Positions 52,845-64,000 of a stretch of DNA of 64,000 nt are shown piece after piece; the stretch's first letter is position 1; every line of letters starts with the position of its first letter. The notes beneath the pieces are model-generated. The model was given only the letters and a program-made list of their open reading frames with translations. It searched no databases and was not told the origin of the DNA. Source of the DNA: Argentina anserina (lineage: Eukaryota > Streptophyta > Magnoliopsida > Rosales > Rosaceae); NCBI RefSeq assembly GCF_933775445.1, contig NC_065872.1, forward strand, positions 310,001 through 374,000. Direction: 5' to 3'. Position numbers and translations under genes: made by a program.

Positions 52845-55800
52845 ATGGGTTTTCTTCATCATAGAACTTTCATCTGCACTTTTCTCTGTTTGATCATCAT
52901 TTTCGTGGCTGCCGAGGCTGCTTCAAGCCAAGAAAATGTTCATCATCTTCAAGCAATGAGAGACAAGGCAGCGTTGGTTTCATTCATGTCCGGGATTGTT
53001 TCAGACCCTCACCATGCTCTAGAGGACTGGAATTCTAATTTGGACGATGTTCATTTTTGTAATTGGACTGGCATCAGTTGCAACAATGCCGGAAACCAAG
53101 TTGTGGAGCTTGATCTTAGTGGAAAGTCCTTAAGAGGCACTATTTCACCAGTTCTCTCTAATCTTTCTTCCTTGACCATTCTTGATTTGTCAAGCAACTT
53201 GTTCGAAGGTCACATTCCAAGAGAGCTAGGCTCTCTTTCTCAGCTCACACAGCTCAGCTTATCATCAAATCTTCTTGAAGGAAACATTGCAGCTGAGCTT
53301 GGTTTATTTCACAGATTGGTGTATCTTGATTTAGGAAGCAACCGGCTAGAGGGAGAAATTCCGATGCCGCTTTTCTGCAATCACTCATCTAATTCTCTGC
53401 AGTACATAGACTTGTCTAACAATTCTTTGAGCGGAAAAATTCCTTTATTACATGGATGTGAGCTGCAAAAACTGAGGTTTCTTCTACTTTGGTCCAATCA
53501 TCTAGTTGGACAGGTTCCTGCAGCACTTTCAAACTCCTCGAAACTTGAATGGCTTGACTTAGAGTCCAACATGCTAAGTGGGGAGCTGCCATCGGAGATT
53601 ATAGCGAAAATGCCACAATTGCAATACCTCTACATGTCCTACAATGACTTTGTGAGCCATGATGGTAACACTAACCTTGAACCTTTTCTTACCTCTTTAG
53701 TTAATGCCTCTAACTTTCAAGAGCTTGAATTAGCTGGGAATAACCTAGGGGGAGAGATACCGCCTATTATTGGTGATCTTTCAACCAATCTTGTACAAGT
53801 TCATTTAGATGATAATCTTCTTTATGGTTCAATCCCTCCTCACATCTCAAACCTTGTCAACCTCACCCTCTTGAACTTGTCCAGTAACCATTTGAATGGA
53901 ACAATCCCATCCAAACTATGCCAAATGAGAAAGCTGGAACGGGTATACCTGTCGAACAATTCACTCTCTGGTGAGATTCCATCTGAACTAGGTGGTATTC
54001 CCCATCTAGGCCTTCTAGATTTATCGAGAAACAAGCTTTCTGGTTCAGTCCCAGATAGTTTTGAAAACCTTTCCCAGTTACGAAGGCTATTGCTCTACGA
54101 CAATCAACTGACAGGGACGATACCACCAAGTCTAGGAAAGTGCATCAACTTAGAGATACTAGACCTTTCTCACAATCAAATGTCCGGGGTGATTCCTAGT
54201 GAAGTTGCAGGGTTAAGGAGCTTGAAGTTATACTTGAACTTGTCAAGTAATAACTTACATGGAGAGGTACCCATGGAGCTAAGTAAAATGGACATGGTGC
54301 TAGCAATAGACCTGTCTTCCAATAATCTTTCTGGCACAATCCCTTCGCAACTTGGGAGCTGCATTGCCCTTGAGTCTGTCAACATTTCATCAAATTCCTT
54401 ACAAGGGCCTGTCCCTGAATCAATAGGAAAGTTGCCTTTTCTGCAGAAACTTGATGTATCTTCAAACCAGTTGGCTGGAGAAATACCAGAGTCTCTGGAG
54501 CAATCCTTGACTCTGAAGGAACTTAACTTCTCTTTCAACAGCTTCTCTGGGAATGTATCAAACAAAGGCGCCTTTTCTTTGCTGACTGTAGACTCTTTCC
54601 TCGGAAATGCTGGCCTCTGTGGCTCAATAAAAGGCATGCCAAGATGCAAAAAGAAGAATTCTCATCATTTGGCTATACTCTCAGTCCTGCTGTCATTGAT
54701 CATCACTCCCATTTTTTGCCTAGTTGGTTACCCCCTCATGCACAGATCAAAAATCCAAAGGCACCTGGGACTTGTTAATGAAAGGGAATTGCAAGATGAT
54801 GACAAAGAAGAAGGGAAAGAAGAGCATAAGTACCCGAGAATCTCATATGAGCAGCTCATTGAAGCCACAGGTGGATTCAGTGCTTCAAGCCTGATAGGTT
54901 CAGGCCGATTTGGACACGTATACAAGGGTGTTCTTCATGATAACACAGTGATTGCAGTCAAAGTTTTGGATTTGGAGACAGAAGAAGAGATTTCTGGAAG
55001 CTTTAAAAGGGAATGCCAAGTCTTGAAGAGAACCAGACACAGAAATTTGATTAGAATCATCACAACTTGCAGTAGACCGGACTTTAAGGCTCTCGTTCTG
55101 CCATTGATGTCGAATGGGAGCCTCGAGAGGCATCTTTACTCATCGTCATCAAGCCACTGTGGATTGAATCTGATCCAGCTGGTGAGCATCTGCAGTGATG
55201 TAGCTGAAGGACTTGCCTATTTGCACCACCATTCACCTGTCAGAGTTGTACACTGTGATCTCAAACCGAGCAACATTCTACTAGATGAAGACATGACAGC
55301 TTTAGTTACTGATTTTGGAATCGCAAGACTGGTTAAAGGTGAAGACGAGACTATTTCCATGATTGATTCGACATCTTTCAACTCAGCAGATGGCTTTTTA
55401 TGTGGATCCATTGGCTATATAGCTCCTGGTATGTAAATTTTTTCAAAAATGATAAAATTCAAATGCACATTCTGCTAGCCAGTATTAATCAATTGGATTT
55501 TTCACTACATGCAGAGTATGGAATGGGAAAATGTGCTTCGACTCAGGGAGATGTTTTCAGCTTTGGGGTGCTTCTGCTAGAAATTGTTACAGGAAGGCGA
55601 CCAACAGACGTTGAATTTCACAAAGGTTCAAGCTTACAGGAATGGATTAAAACTCAGTACCCCCAGAGGCTCGAGCCTATAGTCCAACAAGCAGTAGAAA
55701 GGTGTGCCCCAGCTTCAATGCCGAAGCAATATAACAGAATATGGGGGGATGTGATTCTGGAGTTGATTGAGATTGGTCTTATGTGCACACAGCACAATCC

Positions 55801-55921
55801 TTCACTGAGACCAAATATGCAGGATGTCGCTCATGAAATGAGCCGGGTGAAGGAGTACATCTCCAATCCTTCATCAGCATTGTTGATCGAAGAAGTGGAC
55901 ACTACGGTTGATTCAGTCTAA
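52845..55921 (+). CDS. Leucine-rich repeat receptor-like kinase, non-RD type
   Basis: Plasma-membrane receptor kinase similar to the Arabidopsis LRR-RLK group around At2g24130. Two exons, 52845-55428 and 55515-55921, give 996 residues. The ATG is at 52845; the codon before it is GTG. A signal peptide (FICTFLCLIIIFVAAEAA) is followed by an LRRNT domain (SFMSGIVSDPHHALEDWNSN...CNWTGISC) and about 20 LRRs with LxxLxLSxNxLxGxIP consensus. A transmembrane segment lies at about residues 607-630 (LAILSVLLSLIITPIFCLVG). The kinase domain runs from about 683 (GSGRFGHVYKG), with the VAIK-type Lys in IAVKVL. The catalytic loop HCDLKPSN (about 803) has Cys, not Arg, before Asp, so it is a non-RD kinase. 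DFG is intact. The intron falls within the YIAPEYG block. Non-RD LRR kinases are often immune receptors; the ligand is unknown. Confidence 0.94.
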
Positions 55922-56989
55922 TATTGGAATGTGATAGAACAGTTTTGTTGAAATACTTTACTAATCATTGAATTCATTTATTTCTTACTAATGGATTTTG
56001 TGGCAACTATTTCTTGAATCTGTACAAGTTATGTGGTTTAGACTAGACTTCAGTGCCTTCTGTAACTAAATAATTAGAGAAGTATATTGAGAATTCATTG
56101 TAAAAAGGAGAAAGATATTACTCTGATTCAAGAAACCAGTAAATTAAGATTTCGTACTATAGATAACCACTATAATATTTAGTATTGTGTTTGTGGCAAC
56201 CAACACAGATTTGATATCCACATTCCAAAACGCATTTAGTTATCTTTCTACCTACCCTTGATATAGAATGGCCTATTTTAAGGTTAGTAGTGGAAGGTCT
56301 GGGTGCTAATATCCTAATTATCAACCAGTTCAATGAATCTAGTTAGCCATAGTTCCATACAAATAGAGAACTCTCTTTAGAAAAGTAACTGCAACATTTT
56401 GGTTTGCTTCAGATCAGAGGGTAAAGAAAAAAAAAGGGTGTCCTGTAAAAATATTTTAATACACCACACACATACATTTAAAGAAACTGTCTTTTTCTGA
56501 TTGTTTTCTGTCCTCCATTTCGACTAAATTGCTACCCAATTTTCTGAGTTCTTCTGTTCCCTAGTTTTACTAATTTACTAAACCTTTTGGTACTTATTCC
56601 AATTTTCCTCTGCAACTAAACACCAGTTAGTTAGACTTTCTGGAAATACTCCTGGCACTTTTAGGAACTTGGAATCTTATGTACACAGCAGTCAATGATC
56701 AATATAAGACTATATGACTTACATGTTACAATCTGCAACAGTGAACAATTTACATCGAAGCATTCCTTGTACAATCTAAGAAGACACATTTTTTTGTCAG
56801 CACCTAGTCCATAATGCACACTATGCAAATTTAACATTCTGTATCCAAATCAAAGAATCGATCTATTGGTTCATTCACACCAGTCACTGGAGAAGACAAA
56901 GTCAGGATACTCTTACAAATTCCTTTTTTTGCAAATGCAATCTTCAAAACTGATGATACATTGATTTCATTGGTGATATGACTGCTGAA
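55922..56989. other. Convergent spacer, LRR kinase and myosin-binding gene 3' ends
   Basis: AT-rich 3' flanks of two convergent genes. No gene or repeat is recognised. Confidence 0.5.
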
Positions 56990-58587
56990 TCAGAGCCAAA
57001 AATGTAGCATTGCCTGTTCAATAAAATTAAGAAACCGCAATATATCATCAACATGTCAATCAAATGGCAGCAAAAGTACAGTAAAGAAAAAAGGTCACAA
57101 ACTCATACCTCTTGAACAATATGTAAGGACTTGTCATCCTGTGGAGGAGGTTGCTTAGGCTTCCAACTATGTATTTCAGACTGAATTAAGTTAAGTTGCT
57201 CGCGTATATCCCTAAACAACTTCATCTCCTCTTCTCCTGCATGACTTATTTCGTTTCTCACACTACTTCTCTCTCCCTCAAGCCGCTCTATTCTCTTCCA
57301 CAACTGTTGAAATCTGGCTTGATTTTCAGTAACCGCAGCAGCCACTCTCTCCCTTGCAGTTGAATCAACAGTGGTTGTTCGACTCAACATTCTATTCTCG
57401 AGTAACTTGCCATGAAACATTTTCTTGATCCTCTCTGTCTCATCTTGAACATGCAATTCACTGATCTCATCACATGGCAAATCCTCTTTGCCAATAAATG
57501 CGTTCTTCTCACCTTCAAAAGCTTTAGAACTCTCAACACCAAACGTCAACATATCAAGCTCTTTCTTCTCCCCTTCAAAAGCTTGAGGACTGTAAAAAGC
57601 TTTAGGACTGTCCAAGGTTTTAGGACTGCATTCATAGCTCTGTGGAACTTCAAAGACATCATGGATGCCAGTTGAGCATGAAGTACTTGTAATTGTCTCC
57701 CTTTTCTGCACATTTTCATTACGATTAACTCGATCCAGGGTAGCAATAATATCTTCACCTTCTGTATCATTGGATGTGCTTGGGATTACTTTCGGAATTG
57801 GAGGTAACGAACATGTCCTAGCTGGACCCTTCAAAATTACAGATTTTCCTCTACTACCAGAATCTTTACAATCTGATATCTCTTTCACTCGGTCGTCTAA
57901 CTTCTTAATCTGTTCCCAAATCGAATTGAGGTTGCCACTGGAAGCATTCCTCGGTTTCCTCTCCGTATCAAGGCCCTGGAAAGTAACTTCCTTGTCCACC
58001 TTTCTGTCCCCCTTTTTCATCGCAGACTCTGGTTTTGGTATCATGGGTTTTTCTTTTGGTACATATTCACTCTCTCTTTCGATAGAGCATTTCTTGTTGA
58101 GGAAATCCTGAAGCTCAAGTGGAGGCAGAGAATTGATTCTTCTAATTGTCCCACTAACACCACTCCCTTCCCCAGAATCACCTCTTTGCTGCAACAAGTT
58201 TTCCGGATACACATTTTCGGCAGTACCTAATTCAGTACTGACACCCAGGCTCAAGAGTTTGTACCTATAAGCCTGAAGCTGAAACTCCAAAGAAGCAATT
58301 TCCATTTCCTTCTGATAAATTAGATCCTCGAAAATCGCTAGAGCTTCCTCAGCATGACAGATCTTTTCCTCGGCCAGTCTTTTGTATTGATTGGCCTCCA
58401 TCTTCATAGCAGACTTCTCACCTTGCAGACGCAGTATCATTGATAGAGCTTCATCAGCTGCAGTAGATGAAGCTTCTCTTTCCTGATCAAGATCAGCATA
58501 AAGCTTCTGCAGAAGGTGTTGTTGAGACTTGAGCGCTTCAGTCAGCGCTGTTATATCAGTCTCAGGCATCCCAAATGACTCTGCCAT
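56990..58587 (-). CDS. Probable myosin-binding protein, GTD-binding (DUF593) family
   Basis: Plant coiled-coil adaptor whose zein-binding/GTD-binding domain recruits the globular tail of myosin XI to vesicles. The main exon runs 58587-57109 on the minus strand. The domain is at about residues 13-112: ALTEALKSQQHLLQKLYADL, then EREASSTAADEALSMILRLQGEK, then MKMEANQYKRLAEEKICHAEEALAIFEDLIYQKE. A low-complexity central region with repeated KAFEGEK/SPKA motifs follows, then a second coiled coil (QLWKRIERLEGERSSVRNEI). The frame can stop in place (TGA at 57103-57105). However, GAG is followed by GTATGA, and a good acceptor (gaacag) precedes AMLHFWL and a TGA at 56990-56992. A 95-base intron with a tiny last exon (57013-56990) is therefore the model I prefer. 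No membrane segment is seen, as in the MYOB7-type members. Confidence 0.85.
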
Positions 58588-60702
58588 CTCAGCTAGTTAT
58601 GATTCAATGTTGCAGCAATTCTAGAATCAAATGCAATGCCATCAGCTATCAAGAATCAAAAACATTGCTTCAGAATTAATATTTGACATAGATTGTGTTG
58701 ATTATGGCATTAAATTTCAAATCATCATATTGAAAAACTGGATTATAAATTTATAATGTTACCTGGTGGGATGTGCTCTCAGAGCAAAACACAGTTGAAA
58801 AAAATCGCTGCCAAAGATTCACTCTTGTGAGATATTGAGCCAGAAACGACAAGAAGAACAACACGAGCGCAGAAACGAACAATTTGAAGACATGCAAGAT
58901 TCTAAACAAAACATCAAATCCAACAAAATCGAACTTTTTCGGATCTATAATGAATACAAAATCAGAAACAGCAACGAAGGCTCTGAGTTCCTTCCTAGAA
59001 TTCTAGAGCATATATATAAATGATATAATAACATGGAAATGACCAAGGAAAATGCATTACATACCAAAGATTAAATATTTCGTCGTCTATTCATCACAAA
59101 GCTTTACGTTTGTTTTGCCTTCCTTAAAAAGCAGCACTGGTTTGGCAACATTATCTGAAACAGAAGGAACGCATTGAATGAATAGGAAGAACAGAACTGT
59201 CTTTCCTTTTTTGTTTTCTCTATGAAAACGAGGTGTATGAACCTAAACACATGAAACCCAAAACGGGGTCGTATTACATCGTGTTTACAGCTCCAGCATG
59301 GCCATCGATTGGAGGCCTTAATCTGATTTCTTAATCATGTCGAGGTGGGCCTCTACGTGTTCCTTTTCTCCCGCAACCGCTATCTCAGGGGCCATTTATA
59401 TGTTTCAAAAAGTCGTTGGTGGCAGTTCTAACGGCTACAAATCAGAATATGGTCCCACCGGGATCGGCAGCAGTAGTCGACTGGTTGCCGATGGCCGACC
59501 ATCTCTTATATATATGTCTCGTCAACTATATATGCTTTCCTTCTTTATCTATTTGGCTAGAGCTCTGGATGAGTCGAACTATACTATTTTAACCATCATC
59601 ATAATCATAAACGAGAATCCAATAGACATTATGGTTATAGAATTATAGTAACACACCCTGGAATGTGGTGATAGAAAACACAACCTAGAATCTGGATTTG
59701 GGATTTAGAACACAGCGCAGAGTATGGAATTGAGTGACTTAAAGCTCTGGTCTTCTTTCGGTCCATTGTCATGCACAAGCAATATTGATGTGTTATGACC
59801 AAATCATCAAGGGAAGAGACAGGTTCTTTTGCTAGTGTTATTATTTTGTTGAATCATTCATTGTACCCCATGAAAGAGCCAGGATATTCCGGCAAATGAT
59901 ATTCTGATTTTTTGGGGAGCCACATTGCACAAGCGTGGTTGACATACTCATTAATGGACAGCAGAGTGGAAGAGAAAAAAGGAAAACAATTCAAGCAATG
60001 AATAAGGTAGGGGCGAGGAGAGCTTGGTCATAAACTCGATTGTATACGAAATTTAAGTTTGGGGTGTTGAGAATTGATTGCTTTCCATGCCCAATTGATT
60101 TGATTTTGTCCCCGCAACAGACTCTGATTATTGCAATGCTGAGGACGGTGCCGTCCAGGGAGTGAAAGTCCAACTGAATAGTCTATGAGGAGAAGGAAAT
60201 CCTAATGATGTATGAAGTTGAAGATGACAGTTTACCATAACGCATAAATACTCCAAGTATATCGAGATAGTAATGTACGCAAGTGGCAAATGATGTAAGA
60301 TTAGGCAAAACTTATAAGCATCATCAGCTTAGCTGAATGTGGCCGTGGATTTTGACTACCAATGTCAGCATGATGCTTAAAAGGATAAAACACTAACATG
60401 AACATTAGCCACAACACTCAACGCAAGCAAATCCTCAGGTTGATGGAATGTAATTTTGAAACACCTTTCAAACAAAGAAACATTTTTTCAAGATAATGAC
60501 AGAAGCTGTGCAGAAATCACATTACTCTACAAGCCGAACTAGAAACCAGATTATTTGCCTTCTGGTCTGTGCATAAATTACATTGTTCTACAAGCTGAAC
60601 TACCACTCAATCCTACTTAATTCTACTGGCTCTAGGTTGTGTGATAGCTCCCAAAATGCATGGTACATACATGAGCAACTTAGCTTTGAGATTTGTCCCA
60701 TT
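58588..60702. other. Spacer without recognised gene
   Basis: The left part (to about 58860) is probably the 5' leader of the myosin-binding gene. The largest open frame, 59337-59648 plus, has no family features and ends in a low-complexity Ile run. The frame 59991-60173 minus is unrecognised. No RNA gene is seen. Confidence 0.45.
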
Positions 60703-62985
60703 TTAATCCACAGGAACCTCAACCTCCATCTTCAAAGAAGAGTTTCCAAGAGTCTGTAAACAATGAGGGATTAGTGTTTTCTCATAAATAACCGGACATA
60801 AATTCCTCCTGCATCTTATTACATGAATCTAACTTAATGTACAAATTACAGACATCCAAACAAGAGCAGAACGTCCCATCTCCTAATATGAATAGAGGTG
60901 TTTTGAAATGCAAGGTCAGTTGATAAATAATTCAAAGTGTCTGAAAAGGCCAAACAGAAAATTTCAATAAAGTTGCTGCAAAACCTTTGCTAATTCTGGA
61001 ACTGAAGCACTCACGAAGTTTACTAATAAATAGAAAAGGTAGGTCAACAAAACTGCAAATTGATAAGAAAATAATTAAAGCTGAAAAACATGCCTACTTC
61101 TTGAGATATTAAACATTACATTAAGGTTTTGTCACATACGAATCATCTCTGTATCTGTCTGTGCCTATAACCTAGGACTGGTGCAAGGGCAAGCTATTAC
61201 TTCTAGTTGAGGGCATATGCTTGGAATTCATATATGAGAAGGAATATGAAGATTCAGAGTCTTATGTCCCATAATTCAATCCATGTTCCCATGCACATGG
61301 CAGAAACATTTATCTAGAAACTCTGTTTATCAACAACATCTATATTCATTGTATCTATAAGACTATAACCAGTGTACTAATCCAGATATATAAGATAATC
61401 AGCTAATCAAGCAACTGTTAAGATGAAACAAGGAAAGAAGAGCTATGTCACACTGACATATGACCTGTATCAATATTCAATAATCATGTGCATCAACTGA
61501 AATATATGAGTTATATTAGGTACATTACCTTCACAAAGTCAGATATGGTTAGTGAAGATTCCTTTGTATAGCCTGATTCCTCGAGGACATGGGTCAATAC
61601 TTGCTGTAGAAAAATGCACACAAACACATCAAACACGCAACAAAAAGCTCCACAAAAGTTCGAATGAGAACAACTTGTTAGAAATAAAAGTGAATTTTTC
61701 AATTACCAAAAATGTTATATGGATGTAATATTGGAAGATACTTTCAAGAAGGCAATTAATCTGCAGAGAGCGCATACTACTTTGAGTTCAGTACTGTTTT
61801 CGCCTGTTTGGCATATGAACCAATTTTTTAATCCTTCATGAAACCAAAACTGACTCCCTAGGAAAAAACAAGATTATTATAGACTGATAGCTTCAAAAGA
61901 GAAGCTAATATGTTAGGCGATTAAACATGTTCCAGCTAACTTGTACTACATGCTCTTCTGTAGAGCAACTTGTTTAAGCTAAGTACTAATCCCATCTACC
62001 ACTTCCTTTATAATTGAATAACGCACTCTAGTGAGAATGTAATCAAAGTATGTATGAAGCCTAAAATTTAAAAGGCAAATCCTTGTCAGCTGTACTACAT
62101 TATAAATTGAAATATGCATCAAGCAATCCATGCAAGAAATAAAGTAGCCAGAAACCGTTTTTGGATAATGACCAACCTCCCTCTGTTGCTCAGATATGAA
62201 CTGTCCTGTCAAATCCCGTAAAACATCCAGCATGTCATTGAACGTGACTTTACCGTTGTTATCGGAATCATACACCTTGAATATAACTACAAACAGATGA
62301 ACAAACCAAACTGCACTTCAGAAACATGGAAGTAACAATCTTATAGTTCTAAAAGTGAGTTATTGATGTCGAAGTTTACACTCAATCTTTTGCTGCAAGC
62401 TTGCACGAGAACTGAATGCTGACAAGAATGCTACGAATTCCTTAAAGTTCAATCCATCCAAGACCTTCAACAATCTCTGCAAGATTTGAATGACATTGCA
62501 CATTATCCTATTTTCACACAGAAAACTTACATGCATGAAGTAAAATAATTATAAGCTGATTGCATATCAATTGTGAAACGAGTAGATCCAACACACGTGT
62601 ATGCTATCAGATTCAATACAAGCATCAATCTTTGAAATTTTACTACTCCCAGATCACAAAAGATTTAACCTTTCTTTGGGGAAAAGGCATACCTGAGAGA
62701 GAGGATTGACTGCAAATTCAGGTACGGACAAGAACTCGTCGGCGGAGATGAAACCTCCGCCGCTGCGATCGAGCTGACAGAATCTCTGATACAGAGAAAC
62801 TATCTCCTGCTGCGAAACTAGACGAGACAGACAGAGATCAAAGTCAAATGGGAATCCTAAGGTTCATGATTCACTGATAAACTTAAGGAAGAGCGAGAGA
62901 TTGTTGGGCAGTTACATGTGTGATTGCAGTGTTGCTGTACTTCTTCGATGTCGTACTGCGTGAGCATGGACGATGTGTTGCCCAT
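60703..62985 (-). CDS. Calcineurin B-like EF-hand calcium-binding protein
   Basis: Small EF-hand protein matching the plant calcineurin-B-subunit-related family (Arabidopsis At3g18430 from memory), distinct from the CBL sensors. Six exons on the minus strand: 62985-62916, 62817-62693, 62476-62380, 62286-62177, 61603-61529 and 60753-60703, totalling 176 codons (175 residues, the family length). The MGNTSSM start gives an N-myristoylation site (Gly2). EF-hand-like loops are seen around DRSGGGFISADEF and DSDNNGKVTFND; the other two hands are degenerate. The C-terminus reads KMEVEVPVD. Plants lack a classical calcineurin A, so the partner is unknown. The promoter contains the hairpin element at 63234-63336, about 250 bases upstream of the ATG. 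Confidence 0.92.
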
Positions 62986-63227
62986 GGTGCCGCCCAAGTC
63001 TAAGCACTCCAAAACCAACATTGAACCCACTTATAAAGTTTCACAACCTTGTAAGTTACGTGCTTTTCTTTCCAATTTTTTCTAGGACTTATGACGTCAA
63101 TATATATGTTATGTACCAAAAAAAAGAAAGATATACTAAAACGAAAATAATGAACTCTAACTCGAATGATCAACACCTTCAAACCCTATACTTTGCTAGT
63201 GAAATAAGATGCAATTGCGAGATGAAG

Positions 63228-63342
63228 TGAATAATTTACTTATGATAAAAACCGTAAAAAGTATATATAATATTGTAGTATATAATGTACTATTGCATAT
63301 TATATATACTTTTTACGGTTTTTATCATAAGTAAATTGAATA
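63228..63342. mobile_element. 103-bp perfect-arm hairpin element with 6-bp target duplication
   Basis: Arms of 40 bases (63234-63273 and 63297-63336) are perfect inverted copies, starting atttacttatgataaaaacc, around a 23-base loop. Direct repeats TGAATA flank the element at 63228-63233 and 63337-63342. This is the form of a very small foldback MITE. It has no coding capacity. Confidence 0.85.
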
Positions 63343-64000
63343 TTTTAAATCACTGACTAGTAGTGTATCATTCTCTCGCATATGATATATTTATAGATTT
63401 GTTCTCGAATATGACCGGCTATAGTCTATTAGTCTTTAACATGATGCATTCATGTTCTTACAAATGCATGATTTTGCCGAGCAATGGGATTACACACATC
63501 TATAACAACAGATGAATTAGTCATTAGTGATAACAAGTAGTTAGTAAAACAAAAATTAGATGATTTAAACTAGCCAAACATCATGCTATATGCATATAAA
63601 TATGATTTATCCGCCGATATTAACTTGTGCGGATTTTTCACTTATTCCACATTTACTAATACCAAACATGAAAAGAAGCCATTCTTAATACTAAATTCAC
63701 TGTATTCTCATCTTGCTCGTAACTAATTGCTTTGGTAAGTTGTTAGCTTTACATTTATTTTTATTAGTAAATAAAAATTGTTGCTATTTAATGCGTATTT
63801 CAAGGAAGACCCAAAAGAAATTACCGGGAATTTTACCGGGAATCCTTGGGATAAAAAAAATGAAGAGCCGGTGGAGGGGGTAAAGCTCAGAAGCTCAGAA
63901 GTCAGAACTCGATTCGTTAAGCCATTGAGGCCAGCAAAACTACTCCTCGCGTTCTCAGGTTGCACATCTCAACTCTCGTCTTTGTTTTTAATGTTATTCT
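63343..64000. other. Right-edge spacer, possible leader of next gene
   Basis: AT-rich until about 63820. It then becomes more GC-rich, with a short tandem (accgggaatt-type units, 63823-63851) and purine-rich sequence resembling a transcribed leader near 63860-63960. A following gene on the plus strand is possible but no coding exon can be supported. Confidence 0.35.

Noticed and set aside
59337..59648. 103-residue frame on the plus strand
   Set aside because: No family resemblance, isolated in a spacer, ends in a low-complexity Ile run.
63723..63965. 80-residue minus frame at the right edge
   Set aside because: No recognisable domain; the region looks more like a leader on the plus strand.

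Overview
This window is nuclear DNA from a flowering plant. The genes have many introns with GT-AG borders, AT-rich introns and spacers, plastid-type transit peptides and plant-only families (AOP dioxygenase, DUF593 myosin-binding protein, PPR protein, plastid phage-type RNA polymerase). The proteins look like those of a core eudicot, probably a rosid. A more exact placement, for example Rosaceae, is only an impression.

Layout from left to right. The window opens inside an MPK6-type MAP kinase (1-2957, minus). Next is a HAD class IIA phosphatase gene (4245 to about 7067, minus) that appears dead: it has a stop codon at a conserved Trp, no usable in-frame ATG, and a hAT-type element (7184-7999, 8-bp target duplication) against its 5' end. 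Then follow a small plastid-type protein with a late frameshift (8578-9012, minus), ribosomal protein L5 (9853-12101, minus), an AOP-type 2-oxoglutarate dioxygenase (12876-14055, plus) and the 13-exon phosphoinositide phosphatase SAC9 (14574-22836, minus). SAC9 stands head to head with a CAS/TROL-like rhodanese-domain chloroplast protein (24111-28969, plus) that carries a 1-bp frameshift.

The second half holds a serine carboxypeptidase (30310-33637, plus), two related F-box pseudogenes (about 33.9-34.9 kb and 38.1-39.0 kb, minus) flanking a MAT1-type CDK-activating-kinase assembly factor (35995-37695, plus), an intronless PPR gene resembling BFA2 (39393-42050, plus), the 19-exon plastid RNA polymerase RPOT3/RpoTp (42879-51170, minus), an LRR receptor kinase (52845-55921, plus), a DUF593 myosin-binding protein (56990-58587, minus) and a calcineurin-B-like EF-hand protein (60703-62985, minus). 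Several MITE-like elements lie in introns and spacers. One is a 103-bp near-perfect hairpin at 63234-63336.

The genes do not form one pathway. There is a loose plastid theme (RPOT3, the BFA2-like PPR protein, the rhodanese protein and the small protein at 8.6-9.0 kb) and a signalling theme (MPK6, SAC9, receptor kinase, EF-hand protein). From memory of the Arabidopsis map, SAC9-rhodanese-MAPK and MAT1-PPR are neighbours there too, so parts of this order look ancestral.

I found no CRISPR array, rRNA or tRNA, and nothing that amounts to a new biological system. The most useful observations are the broken genes, the 90-bp tandem duplication across a MAT1 splice acceptor, and the mobile elements. 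Exon borders were placed by eye from reading frame, GT/AG sites and family conservation, and most were checked by adding up exon lengths.
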